A stretch of DNA of 34,949 bases from an uncultured Lachnospiraceae bacterium (GCA_902796595.1 CADBPM010000088.1:1-34949); one strand, 5' to 3'. Counted from the stretch's first letter, positions 1-7,754 are shown. Program-made: numbers and translations. The notes: a model not told the origin generated them from the letters alone.

Positions 1-109
1 GTAATTGATATATCAAGGATAACACATATCAAGTAGTATTAACAATGTATAAGTGTGGAACTACCCACTAAAAATGACGAAAGGCCAAAGTTATTTTAAA
101 AGGTGAGAT

Positions 110-271
110 ATGGATAAAGAAGAAAAGAAGGAAGAAGATTACGAAAAGAAGGAGCTTGTAAAGCGGGAAACAAAGCGATTGAAGAAGGATGTGTTCTTGC
201 TTGCGATCGTTCCTGATATCATAATGCTTCTTATCATACTTATTGCTGTGCTTATCAGGCTTCACAACTAA
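110..271 (+). CDS. small single-pass membrane protein (53 aa)
   Basis: I do not recognise this gene. It encodes 53 residues. The first ~27 are very rich in Lys and Glu, and the rest is one strongly hydrophobic segment (from about FLLAIV to IAVLIR) ending in LHN. This suggests a single membrane span with a charged cytoplasmic N-terminus. An AGGTGAG sequence at 101-107 lies just before the ATG, with about 6 nt between its AGG core and the start codon, so translation is plausible. It lies directly upstream of the HtrA protease gene on the same strand, about 130 bp away. Its last codons contain the first of the direct repeats that may control htrA. Function unknown; a chance ORF cannot be excluded because it is short. 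Confidence 0.45.
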   Translation: MDKEEKKEEDYEKKELVKRETKRLKKDVFLLAIVPDIIMLLIILIAVLIRLHN

Positions 272-330
272 TTCAAATTCTCTTCACATTTCGAACACAC
301 TTTCAAATTATCATGTAGCTTAAAGATAAA
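261..330 (+). promoter_or_regulatory. 11-bp-period direct repeats and weak promoter upstream of htrA
   Basis: Three hexamers TTCACA (261-266), TTCAAA (272-277) and TTCACA (283-288) are separated by exactly 5 bp each. A degenerate fourth, AACACA (294-299), stays on the same 11-bp phase. Just downstream is a weak promoter candidate, TTCAAA (302-307), 17-bp spacer, GATAAA (325-330). Hexamer-N5-hexamer direct repeats are the usual binding pattern of OmpR/PhoB-type response regulators, such as CiaR or PhoP, and htrA genes in Firmicutes are commonly controlled by such systems. The regulator identity is inference. Confidence 0.4.
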
Positions 331-400
331 CAAAAAGATCAGCCAGTAAAAATACAAAGCTTGGCTTGGCCTTATAAAAAGAAATGCGGAGGGAATTGTT

Positions 401-1810
401 ATGGACAACAACATGAATTATAATGCACAGTCTAATATGAATAAGGATCAGATGCCACAGAATAATGAGAAAAAGAAAAAGACTAATAAGGGACTTAAGA
501 TTGTAGCCTTTATTCTTGCGGCGGCAGTTCTTATAGGTGGCAGCGCAGCTACAGGTGCGTATATAGGCAGCCATTTCAACCAGAATACTGAGATCACAGC
601 AGATGCAGATACAAAAAATAGCACCGAGGATGAAAGCAAAAAGGTAAAGGCTACCATAACAGCTGCAACGGTAAGTGGTTCGGCTACTACAGCGGATGTG
701 TCGCAGGTTGTTCAGAATGTAATGCCATCTATCGTTGCTATAACCAATATAGCAGACGAACAGGTCACAGACGTATTTGGACAGACCAGCACTCAGGAAA
801 CAGGCGGCAAGGGTTCAGGCATAATAATTGGACAGAATGACGATGAAATTCTTATAGTTACAAACAACCACGTTGTTTCTACAGATTCAAATGCTGAAAA
901 TCAGAAGCTTACTGTAACTTTTGGCGATGATACTTCTGCAGAGGCAACAATAAAAGGTACAGAGGCCGGGTCTGATCTTGCTGTTATAGCAGTCAAGACG
1001 GAGGACATAAAGTCTGAAACCATGAATTACATAAAAATAGCTACCCTTGGTGATTCAGACAGCCTTAAGGTAGGAGAGATGGCTATTGCGATCGGAAATG
1101 CTCTTGGATATGGTCAGTCTGTTACTGTCGGCTATATAAGTGCGCTTAACAGAGAAGTGGCAACAGAAGACTATACAATGAAGCTCATACAGACAGATGC
1201 GGCGATCAATCCTGGTAATTCAGGCGGCGCTCTTATCAATTCAAAGGGCGAGGTTGTAGGCATCAATTCTGCAAAATATTCAGATACAAGTGTTGAAGGA
1301 ATGGGATTTTCAATTCCGGTTTCAACAGCTATCCCTATTGTAAATGATCTTATGAATAGGGAAGTTATACCTGAAGATGAGCAGTCATATCTTGGAATAA
1401 TCGGTACAGATGTAACTGAAGAATACAATACTGTGTACAATATTCCTCTTGGAGTGTATGTATCAAGGGTTTCAGAGAAGTCACCTGCGGCAGCAGCCGG
1501 GATAAAAATGGGCGATGTTATAACTGAATTCAATGGTACAGCAATAAAGTCAATGTCAGCTCTCCAGTCGAAACTTGCGGGTGTAAGAGCAGGTACAGTT
1601 GTAAAACTCAAGGTCATGAAATACTTCTCGGGCTCATATAAGGAGACTGAGGTTCAGGTTACTCTTGGAAACAAGAGCGAGGCAGAAGCTAAATCGAGTC
1701 AGAACAATAATAACAGTAATGGCAGCAGGAGATATAATAATTCACAGAATGGAAATGGGGATTATTACTACAGCCCGTTCGGTAATTTCTTTAATAATTT
1801 CAATCAGTGA
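401..1810 (+). CDS. htrA: HtrA/DegP-type serine protease (S1C) with PDZ domain
   Basis: This is a surface-anchored quality-control protease that degrades or refolds misfolded exported proteins. The 469-residue protein has a polar, Asn-rich cytoplasmic N-terminus, one transmembrane segment at about 34-56, a low-complexity linker, a trypsin-like domain at about 100-310 and one PDZ domain at about 328-425. The catalytic triad is visible as His157 (in TNNHVV), Asp192 (in GSDLAV) and Ser274 (in NPGNSGGAL). The C-terminus is a 45-residue Asn/Ser/Tyr/Gly-rich tail, probably disordered. The start ATG has GGAGGG about 7 nt upstream. The gene stands alone between the direct repeats at 261-307 and a strong terminator at 1857. 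Family assignment is secure; which of several htrA paralogues it is cannot be told. Confidence 0.95.
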   Translation: MDNNMNYNAQSNMNKDQMPQNNEKKKKTNKGLKIVAFILAAAVLIGGSAATGAYIGSHFNQNTEITADADTKNSTEDESKKVKATITAATVSGSATTADVSQVVQNVMPSIVAITNIADEQVTDVFGQTSTQETGGKGSGIIIGQNDDEILIVTNNHVVSTDSNAENQKLTVTFGDDTSAEATIKGTEAGSDLAVIAVKTEDIKSETMNYIKIATLGDSDSLKVGEMAIAIGNALGYGQSVTVGYISALNREVATEDYTMKLIQTDAAINPGNSGGALINSKGEVVGINSAKYSDTSVEGMGFSIPVSTAIPIVNDLMNREVIPEDEQSYLGIIGTDVTEEYNTVYNIPLGVYVSRVSEKSPAAAAGIKMGDVITEFNGTAIKSMSALQSKLAGVRAGTVVKLKVMKYFSGSYKETEVQVTLGNKSEAEAKSSQNNNNSNGSRRYNNSQNGNGDYYYSPFGNFFNNFNQ

Positions 1811-1856
1811 TCAGGTAGTTGAAATGGTTGCGGAGCGATCTGCTTGAAATGATGGG

Positions 1857-1889
1857 GACTCTGGAGTGAAATCCGGAGTCTCTTTTTTT
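1857..1889 (+). terminator. intrinsic terminator of htrA
   Basis: A 9-bp stem (1857-1865 with 1872-1880, one G-T pair) closes a 6-nt loop and is followed by TCTTTTTTT. Confidence 0.9.
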
Positions 1890-1936
1890 GAATTGTATGT
1901 GTAATAGAAAAAAATCAAAAAATTTCAAAAAAGGGG

Positions 1937-1965
1937 TTGACTTAATCTTTCTCACGTGGTATTAT
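1937..1965 (+). promoter_or_regulatory. sigma-A promoter of tRNA-Gly
   Basis: TTGACT (1937-1942), a 17-bp spacer and TATTAT (1960-1965) form a near-consensus sigma-A promoter about 63 bp before the tRNA. A perfect 12-bp palindrome, CGTCAGCTGACG (1972-1983), covers the expected transcription start. Confidence 0.8.
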
Positions 1966-2027
1966 ATCTTTCGTCAGCTGACGGAAACAAAGTTTACCGG
2001 GGCTGATAAGAAAGACATTTAATTGAT

Positions 2028-2100
2028 GCGCGAGTGGCTCAGTTGGTGGAGTACCACCTTGCCAAGGTGGGGGTCGCGGGTTCGAGTCCCGTCTCGCGCT
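2028..2100 (+). tRNA. tRNA-Gly (anticodon GCC)
   Basis: The full cloverleaf can be folded: acceptor stem GCGCGAG with CTCGCGC, D-arm GCTC/GAGT around AGTTGGTG, anticodon arm CCACC-TTGCCAA-GGTGG with anticodon GCC at 2061-2063, variable GGGTC, and T-arm GCGGG-TTCGAGT-CCCGT. The discriminator base is T2100 and CCA is not encoded. The body closely matches bacterial tRNA-Gly(GCC). It is a stand-alone gene with its own promoter and terminator. Confidence 0.97.
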
Positions 2101-2105
2101 CTTAG

Positions 2106-2147
2106 AAAAATAAGAAGCATATCGAAAGACATGCTTCTTATTTTTTT
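2106..2147 (+). terminator. intrinsic terminator of tRNA-Gly
   Basis: A 15-bp A/T-rich stem (2106-2120 with 2131-2145) with a 10-nt loop ends in a run of T. It lies immediately after the tRNA and is followed by a C7A9 homopolymer (2150-2165). Confidence 0.85.
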
Positions 2148-2219
2148 AACCCCCCCAAAAAAAAACAACAGTAACAGGTGCAACATACCGCCTTAGCAGT
2201 GCAGCGGAATATATAATTC

Positions 2220-3157
2220 ATGAGGGCAGAGGACTTAGGTACTGTACAACTACTATTATTCAGTATGTAAGAAATTTCACACAGCCTGTCACTCAGATCG
2301 CACAGTCGATGAATATGACTCAGATGATGGCTGCTTCTGCAGAGCGCGTTTTCGAATTTCTTGATGAAAAAGAGGAGCCTTGTGATTCGGCTGATGTGCC
2401 TGACGTTCAGAATAAAGAAGGAACTGTCTCATTCAGGCATGTACAGTTTGGCTACAATCCGGATAAGATCATAGTTCATGATTTTAATGCAGATGTAAAG
2501 CCGGGGCAGATGGTTGCGATAGTCGGACCTACCGGTGCCGGCAAGACAACCATGGTAAAGCTTCTTATGAGGTTCTATGATGTTAATTCGGGAAATATAC
2601 TTTTAGACGGATATGACATTCGCAATTACAAACGTAAGGAGTTGCGCAGCAATTTCGGAATGGTGCTTCAGGATACATGGCTTTTTGCAGGAACTATCAT
2701 GGAAAATATCCGTTACGGAAAGCCCGATGCAACGGATGAGGAAGTGATAAAGGCTGCAAAGGCTGCTCATGCGGATCATTTTATAAAGACGCTTCCGGGT
2801 GGATATCAGATGGAGCTTAATGAGGAGGCGACCAATATCTCACAGGGTCAGAAACAGCTTCTTACTATTGCGAGGGCAATACTTTGTGACAGCCCTATCA
2901 TGATCCTTGATGAGGCCACAAGTTCAGTTGATACAAGAACAGAGCATCTTATTCAGGACGCTATGGACAGGCTTATGAAGGGAAGAACAAGTTTCGTCAT
3001 TGCACATAGACTTTCTACGATTAAAAATGCAGATGTTATCCTTGTTATGAAGGACGGGGATATCATAGAGCAGGGAAATCACGAGGAACTCCTTGCAAAA
3101 GGTGGATTTTATGCCGATCTCTATAATTCTCAGTTTACGGAGACAGCTGCATCATAA
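2220..3157 (+). pseudogene. 5'-truncated, frameshifted ABC exporter (ATPase half intact)
   Basis: This is the C-terminal part of a fused permease-ATPase ABC exporter (MsbA/MdlB-like), normally about 600 residues. From ATG 2309 the complete nucleotide-binding domain is open: Walker A GPTGAGKT at residues 73-80, Q-loop Gln121, signature ISQGQ at 178-182, Walker B ILDEATSS with Asp201/Glu202, and switch His233. Upstream, the same frame still reads IQYVRNFTQP, typical of the end of the transmembrane domain. The preceding conserved LGTVQ is in another frame (2220-2249), so there is a frameshift at about 2250. No earlier transmembrane part exists before the tRNA terminator. No ribosome binding site precedes ATG 2309. 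A fragment left by recombination next to the tRNA, or a draft-assembly join at the C7A9 run, would both explain this. Confidence 0.75.
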
Positions 3158-3182
3158 GAACTGGTCAAGCAAAATTGGAAAA

Positions 3183-3223
3183 GGCTGCACTTTAGCTGAA
3201 ATGCTTAAAGTGCAGTCTTTTTT
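3183..3223 (+). terminator. intrinsic terminator after ABC remnant
   Basis: A perfect 10-bp stem CTGCACTTTA/TAAAGTGCAG (3185-3194 with 3206-3215) is followed by TCTTTTTT. Confidence 0.88.
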
Positions 3224-3275
3224 GGTGGAGTAATAAATCTAATCGTATAATGAAGTATATTTCATTACTATAACC

Positions 3276-3304
3276 TTGCATACCTCTTAAAATTTTGTTA
3301 TTAT
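3276..3304 (+). promoter_or_regulatory. sigma-A promoter of the pyr operon
   Basis: TTGCAT (3276-3281), a 17-bp spacer and TATTAT (3299-3304) give a transcript start near 3311 and an ~90-nt leader before pyrC. Confidence 0.75.
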
Positions 3305-3320
3305 ATTAACAATTAATGTG

Positions 3321-3388
3321 CTTTTGCGAAGCAAAAGTGCCAAGGTACAGCCAGCTGATACAAAATGTTTTGCTACGCAATAAAAAAT
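3321..3388 (+). other. structured leader of pyrC with two related hairpins
   Basis: CTTTTGC-GAA-GCAAAAG (3321-3337) is a perfect 7-bp hairpin with a three-base loop. A second, similar one, TTTTGC-TAC-GCAA (3368-3380), has a further A-run that extends pairing past a bulge. Neither has a terminator T-tract, and I see no PyrR binding-loop sequence, so the role is unknown. Confidence 0.5.
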
Positions 3389-3399
3389 AGGGGGCAAGA

Positions 3400-4698
3400 A
3401 TGTCAATCTTGATAAAAAATGGTCATCTCGTTGATCCGGCTACGGGGCGTGATGACATTTTTCATGTTTATGTGAATGACAAGGGTGTTATTGAGAAGAT
3501 TTTTGACAAGGATGCTAAGCTTCCGGAAAATCCAGATGAGCTTGTGAATGCCTGCGGAAAATATGTTTTTCCGGGTTTTGTAGACCTCCACGTTCATTTC
3601 AGAGACCCGGGACTTACCTATAAGGAGACCATTAAAACAGGCTCTCTTGCCGCGGCGCATGGGGGCTATACAACAGTGTGTACTATGCCGAATACAAAGC
3701 CTGTCATTGACAGTGTAGAGCATCTTCAGATGGAACTCGATACAATAAAGAAGGATGCCGTTGTGAATGTACTTCCTATCGGCTCGATGACAGTGGGAGA
3801 GGATGGCAAGGAGCTTTCAGACCTTGCCGGTCTAAAAAAAGCAGGAATAGTCGCTGTCAGTGAAGATGGCAAGAGTGTAATGGATTCCGTTCTTTTGTAC
3901 AGAGGCTTACAGAAATTAAAAGATCTTGGTCTTCCTTTCTTTGACCACTGTGAGGACAAACCCCTTGTAAGAGGCGGCGTTATGAATGAGGGCAGAAGGT
4001 CACATGAACTGGGACTTCCCGGAATCACAGATACAGTTGAGGATGTGATAGCGGCAAGGGATATTCTTCTTGCAAGGGAGATCGGTGTTACTTTGCATCT
4101 GTGCCATGTTTCAACCAGAGCTTCGGTTGAAATGATCCGTCTTGCAAAAGAATTTGACACAAAGCTTTCAGCGGAGATCTGTCCGCATCATTTTACCTTG
4201 TGTGATGCAGATATACCTGGAGATATCAGTAATTATAAGATGAATCCGCCGTTGAGGAGCAGAGCAGACAGAGAGGCGCTAAGAAGGGCTCTTGGCGATG
4301 GAACTGTTGAAATGATAGCTACAGACCATGCTCCGCACTCTGATGAAGAAAAGCAGGGCGGTTTTATGGGAACACCTTTTGGTATAACTGGACTTGAAAC
4401 ATCGTTTCCTCTTGCTGTGACTGAACTTCTTGGAAAATATATGACTCTTCCGGAACTTATAAAGAGAATGAGTCTTGCACCGGCGAAGCTTTTAAAGACA
4501 GGCAGAGGAAGTCTTGCGGAGGGAAGTCCTGCAGATATCGTTATTGCGGATATAAATGAGGAATATGAGATAGACCCTGACACATTCCTTTCAAAGGGAC
4601 ATAATACTCCATTTGGAGGATTTAAGGTAAGAGGAAAGATTCTTGCTACATACTGTGGTGGAAAGAAGGTTTATGATGATAAAGAAGCTCGTAGATAA
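3400..4698 (+). CDS. pyrC: dihydroorotase (class I)
   Basis: It catalyses ring closure of N-carbamoyl-L-aspartate to dihydroorotate, step three of pyrimidine synthesis, in the cytoplasm. The 432-residue amidohydrolase shows the class I zinc ligands His64 and His66 (VDLHVHFRDPG), Asp156 (SEDGKS), His183 (FDHCED), His236 (LCHVST) and catalytic Asp309 (ATDHAPHS). The flexible-loop lysine region around LTYKETIKTG is present. The GTG-free start ATG has AGGGGGC upstream. It is the first gene of the pyr operon; pyrF begins 22 bp before its stop, so the two are translationally coupled. Length and motifs match the bacterial class I family fully. carA/B and pyrB are not in this window. Confidence 0.96.
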   Translation: MSILIKNGHLVDPATGRDDIFHVYVNDKGVIEKIFDKDAKLPENPDELVNACGKYVFPGFVDLHVHFRDPGLTYKETIKTGSLAAAHGGYTTVCTMPNTKPVIDSVEHLQMELDTIKKDAVVNVLPIGSMTVGEDGKELSDLAGLKKAGIVAVSEDGKSVMDSVLLYRGLQKLKDLGLPFFDHCEDKPLVRGGVMNEGRRSHELGLPGITDTVEDVIAARDILLAREIGVTLHLCHVSTRASVEMIRLAKEFDTKLSAEICPHHFTLCDADIPGDISNYKMNPPLRSRADREALRRALGDGTVEMIATDHAPHSDEEKQGGFMGTPFGITGLETSFPLAVTELLGKYMTLPELIKRMSLAPAKLLKTGRGSLAEGSPADIVIADINEEYEIDPDTFLSKGHNTPFGGFKVRGKILATYCGGKKVYDDKEARR

Positions 4699-5596
4699 GA
4701 TAAAGAAGACTGAAGCGCCTATTGTGGTCGGACTTGACCCTAAATTTTCACTCATGCCTTCATTTTTACTTGAAGAAGCCATAAAGGAGCATGGAGAAAG
4801 TCTTGAGGCGGCAGCAGAAGCTATATTTAATTTCAACAAAGAGATAGTAGATGCTGTTTATGACCTCATACCTGCTGTAAAGCCACAGATTGCCATGTAC
4901 GAGCAGTTTGGTATTCCGGGACTTCTTGCCTTTAAAAAGACAGTAGATTATTGCCATGAAAAAGGGCTTATTGTCATAGGTGATGCCAAGAGAGGTGATA
5001 TAGGCTCAACTTCCGAGTCTTATGCCATTGCCCATATCGGAAAGATTGCTGTAGGCAGCAAGACTTTTGCACCTTTTGATGAGGACTTTGTCACAGTAAA
5101 CCCTTACCTTGGTTCAGATGGCGTAAAGCCATTTATAAAAGTATGCAATGAGCATGACAAAGGTATATTTGTCCTTGTAAAGACTTCGAATCCTTCAAGT
5201 GGCGAGTTCCAGGACCAGAAGGTGGGAGAGAAGCCTCTTTACGAAATGGTCGGCGAAAAGGTGTCTGAATGGGGACTTGATTCCATGGACGGAGACTACA
5301 GCAATATAGGCGCTGTTGTCGGGGCTACATATCCTGAAATGGGCAAGGTTTTAAGAAAGATAATGCCAAAGGCCTATATACTTGTTCCGGGATATGGTGC
5401 TCAGGGAGGCACAGCAAAGGACCTTGCACCATTCTTTAATGAAGATGGACTTGGTGCCATTGTTAATTCATCAAGAGGGATAATTGCCGCATGGCAGAAA
5501 GAAGAGTATGCAAAGTTTGGCGAGAAGAATTTTGCAGATGCTTCAAGACAGGCGGTGCTTGATATGAAGGCTGATATAGCATCAGTTCTTAAATAA
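4676..5596 (+). CDS. pyrF: orotidine 5'-phosphate decarboxylase (long form)
   Basis: It decarboxylates OMP to UMP, the last step of the pathway. The 306-residue protein belongs to the longer PyrF subgroup (about 280-310 residues, as in mycobacteria) rather than the ~230-residue type. The catalytic signature DAKRGD is at 103-108, followed by IGST. The start is chosen at ATG 4676 because GAAGG (4665-4669) is 6 nt upstream; ATG 4673 is immediately before it and cannot be excluded. The beginning overlaps the end of pyrC by 23 bp. The next gene, pyrK, follows 41 bp after its stop. Confidence 0.94.
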   Translation: MIKKLVDKIKKTEAPIVVGLDPKFSLMPSFLLEEAIKEHGESLEAAAEAIFNFNKEIVDAVYDLIPAVKPQIAMYEQFGIPGLLAFKKTVDYCHEKGLIVIGDAKRGDIGSTSESYAIAHIGKIAVGSKTFAPFDEDFVTVNPYLGSDGVKPFIKVCNEHDKGIFVLVKTSNPSSGEFQDQKVGEKPLYEMVGEKVSEWGLDSMDGDYSNIGAVVGATYPEMGKVLRKIMPKAYILVPGYGAQGGTAKDLAPFFNEDGLGAIVNSSRGIIAAWQKEEYAKFGEKNFADASRQAVLDMKADIASVLK

Positions 5597-5637
5597 TGGA
5601 GCATCCGGTAAAGCCAGATGCTAGAATAAAGGTTAAA

Positions 5638-6441
5638 ATGAGTGAATATAAAGAAAAGAAAACCTGTCAGATCCTTGAAAATAAAGAGATTGCTTCCGGT
5701 ATCTTCTCAATGATGGTTAATGCAGAAGATATAGCAAAAAATGCAATGCCGGGGCAGTTCTGCTCTCTTTACTGCGCTGATGGAGCAAGGCTTTTGCCTC
5801 GCCCTATAAGCATCTGTGATGCAGATAAGGAAAATGGAACAGTAAGGTTTGTTTACAGAGTAGTAGGTTCGGGGACAAAAGAATTTTCTGCTTTGCCACG
5901 CGGATATGAAATTAAGATACTTGGCCCTCTTGGTAACGGATATAAGATAGAAGAGGGTGCCTGTCACGCTGTCTTATTTGGCGGCGGAGTCGGAATCCCG
6001 CCGTTACTCTTTTTAGCTAAGACTCTTAAGAGCAAGGGCATTAAGGTTACTTCCGTTTTAGGCTACAGGAGTGCAGATACCTTCTTGACAAAAGAATTTG
6101 AGACGTGCTCTGATCTTATCATCTCAACAGATGACGGCAGTCTTGGAATAAAGGGAACTGTAATTGATGCGGCTAGGAAAAGTGACCTTTCGTCTGAAAG
6201 CGATATTACAGATATCATGGCATGCGGTCCTATCCCTATGCTAAAGGGCGTAAAGGCGTTTGGCAGGGAAAAGGATATAAGGACCCAGATTTCCATGGAA
6301 GAAAGAATGGCATGTGGAATCGGAGTCTGTCTTGGCTGTGTTATCAAGACCACTGAAATCGATAAACATTCAAAAGTTAAAAATGCAAGGGTGTGCAAGG
6401 ATGGTCCGGTATTTCCGGCTTCGCTTGTTGATCTTGGTTAA
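5638..6441 (+). CDS. pyrK: dihydroorotate dehydrogenase electron-transfer subunit
   Basis: PyrK carries FAD and a [2Fe-2S] cluster and passes electrons from the FMN of PyrD to NAD+. In the 267-residue protein the flavin-binding RPISI is at 55-59, the nucleotide-binding GGGVGIPP at 115-122, and the cluster ligands are Cys226, Cys231, Cys234 and Cys253. I chose ATG 5638 because ATAAAGG is 5 nt upstream and the protein then has the family length. An in-frame ATG at 5596 overlapping the pyrF stop would add 14 residues but has no ribosome binding site. It lies just before pyrD, the normal order for class 1B enzymes. Confidence 0.94.
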   Translation: MSEYKEKKTCQILENKEIASGIFSMMVNAEDIAKNAMPGQFCSLYCADGARLLPRPISICDADKENGTVRFVYRVVGSGTKEFSALPRGYEIKILGPLGNGYKIEEGACHAVLFGGGVGIPPLLFLAKTLKSKGIKVTSVLGYRSADTFLTKEFETCSDLIISTDDGSLGIKGTVIDAARKSDLSSESDITDIMACGPIPMLKGVKAFGREKDIRTQISMEERMACGIGVCLGCVIKTTEIDKHSKVKNARVCKDGPVFPASLVDLG

Positions 6442-6455
6442 GCGGGAGGAAAGAA

Positions 6456-7361
6456 TTGCGAAATCTTAGTGTTGATATTGCAGGAGTCATTTTGAAAAAT
6501 CCTGTCATGACGGCATCCGGTACTTTTGGTGTAAGTGATGAATTTGCTGAATTTGAGGACCTTGAAAAATTAGGCGGGATCACAACTAAGGGGGTCGCAC
6601 CGATCGCATGGGAAGGAAATCCCGGACCAAGAGTCATTGAGTCGCCTTCCGGTATGTTGAATGCGATAGGTTTGCAAAATCCCGGAGTGGAGGTTTTTGC
6701 TACAAGGGATCTGCCTGCACTAAAAGGTGTAGATACAGTGGTTATGGCAAATGTCTGCGGTCATTCGATAGACGACTACGTAAAAGTTGTTGAAAGGTTG
6801 GCTGAAGAGGATGTTGTAAAGCTTCTTGAAATAAATATCTCCTGTCCGAATGATTCGGGAGTTACTGCCTTTGGAACCGATCCTAAGGAGGCAGCAAAGG
6901 TATGCGCGGCTGTAAAGAAGGCAGCCAGACAGCCTGTTATAATAAAGCTTACACCTAATGTTACAGATATTACAGAAATAGCAAAGGCATGCGAAGCAGC
7001 TGGTGCGGATGGACTTTCCCTTATCAATACTCCTATGGGAATGGTGATAGATGTCCACAGAAGAAAATTTGCTCTGGCAAACAAGACCGGCGGAATGTCC
7101 GGTCCTGCCATAAGACCGCTTGCAGTAAGGATGGTTTATCAGACTGTACATGCTGTGAAGATTCCTGTTATAGGTATGGGCGGTATCATGACAGGAGAGG
7201 ATGCCCTGCAGTTTATCATGGCAGGCGCAAGCGCTGTAAGTGTCGGAATGGCAAATTTCAACGATCCTGCTGCCGCCGCAAGAATAGTGGACGAGATAAA
7301 GGCATATATGGATAAATATGATGTTGAGGATATAAATGAACTGCGAGGAATAGTTGACTGA
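6456..7361 (+). CDS. pyrD: dihydroorotate dehydrogenase 1B, catalytic subunit
   Basis: This FMN enzyme oxidises dihydroorotate to orotate and, with PyrK, reduces NAD+. The 301-residue protein shows the class 1 signatures TASGTFG (19-25), Lys45, NPGV, INISCPN with the active-site base Cys130 (Cys rather than Ser marks class 1), Lys164 in IKLTPN and the phosphate-binding GMGG at 240-243. Translation begins at a TTG codon: GGGAGGA (6444-6450) is 5 nt upstream and no ATG or GTG is better placed. Its last codons, ATA GTT GAC TGA, are part of an inverted repeat shared with the convergent hypA. pyrE, which usually follows in relatives, is instead found after the hydrogenase cluster. Confidence 0.95.
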   Translation: MRNLSVDIAGVILKNPVMTASGTFGVSDEFAEFEDLEKLGGITTKGVAPIAWEGNPGPRVIESPSGMLNAIGLQNPGVEVFATRDLPALKGVDTVVMANVCGHSIDDYVKVVERLAEEDVVKLLEINISCPNDSGVTAFGTDPKEAAKVCAAVKKAARQPVIIKLTPNVTDITEIAKACEAAGADGLSLINTPMGMVIDVHRRKFALANKTGGMSGPAIRPLAVRMVYQTVHAVKIPVIGMGGIMTGEDALQFIMAGASAVSVGMANFNDPAAAARIVDEIKAYMDKYDVEDINELRGIVD

Positions 7362-7380
7362 TATAGTTATCAGTCAACTA
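7351..7380. terminator. perfect inverted repeat spanning both stop codons of pyrD and hypA
   Basis: TAGTTGACTGATA (7351-7363) and its exact complement TATCAGTCAACTA (7368-7380) are separated by TAGT. The 13-bp stem contains the stop codons of both convergent genes. It has no clear T-tract on either side, so it is a candidate bidirectional transcription or RNA-end barrier rather than a textbook terminator. Confidence 0.6.
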
Positions 7381-7714
7381 TCACTTCCTTTAACTTGACA
7401 TCCCTTCCATCTATTATGGAAGCCTCGATGCTTTTGCATGAAGGACACCTGTAGTCATTGTCCGCAGTAGGAGTATATTCTTTGCCACAATTATTGCAGT
7501 GAGCCTTCACTGGTATTAACATGGTTTCAAGTTCAGAACCTTCAAGTATAGTGCCTTTTATTACGGTCGGGAAGTAGTACTCAAGATATTTTGGCAGAAC
7601 GCCTGTCATAGCGCCTACTTCCACTTTGATTTTTTTTACTGATTTTGCATGATTTTCGTTTGCAGTTTCGCAGGCGAGGTTTGCAAGTCTTGTCATATAA
7701 CTGAGTTCGTGCAT
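7370..7714 (-). CDS. hypA: hydrogenase nickel-insertion protein HypA
   Basis: HypA is a zinc-containing nickel chaperone that, with HypB, loads nickel into the [NiFe] hydrogenase large subunit. The 114-residue protein begins MHE, with the N-terminal amine and His2 as expected nickel ligands, and has the zinc site Cys73-x2-Cys76 and Cys90-x2-Cys93. The start is set at the MHE methionine because AAAGGA lies 5 nt upstream; a longer reading would bury the nickel site. It is on the strand opposite the ech and hyp genes, with its own promoter at 7755-7783, so its expression can be set separately. hypB is not nearby, which is unusual since hypA and hypB are commonly paired. Confidence 0.95.
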   Translation of the reverse strand: MHELSYMTRLANLACETANENHAKSVKKIKVEVGAMTGVLPKYLEYYFPTVIKGTILEGSELETMLIPVKAHCNNCGKEYTPTADNDYRCPSCKSIEASIIDGRDVKLKEVIVD

Positions 7715-7754
7715 TTTTGTCCTTTCTTTTGCTGTTTTACAAAGCAACAGTTAC

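Noticed and set aside
1..100. Palindrome TTGATATATCAA at 5-16 and AT-rich sequence at the window start
   Set aside because: A 12-bp A/T palindrome without a nearby promoter or gene boundary is weak evidence; context before the window is missing.
1171..1617. Long antisense ORFs inside htrA, pyrC, echA, hypF and similar genes
   Set aside because: They lie opposite well-supported genes, have no family motifs and are explained by the codon use of the real strand.
2309..3157. Stand-alone functional ABC ATPase gene
   Set aside because: No ribosome binding site at ATG 2309, and the same frame continues upstream into sequence typical of the transmembrane domain of a fused exporter.
3305..3399. PyrR-dependent attenuator before pyrC
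   Set aside because: No terminator/antiterminator pair and no PyrR binding-loop sequence; the hairpins lack T-tracts.
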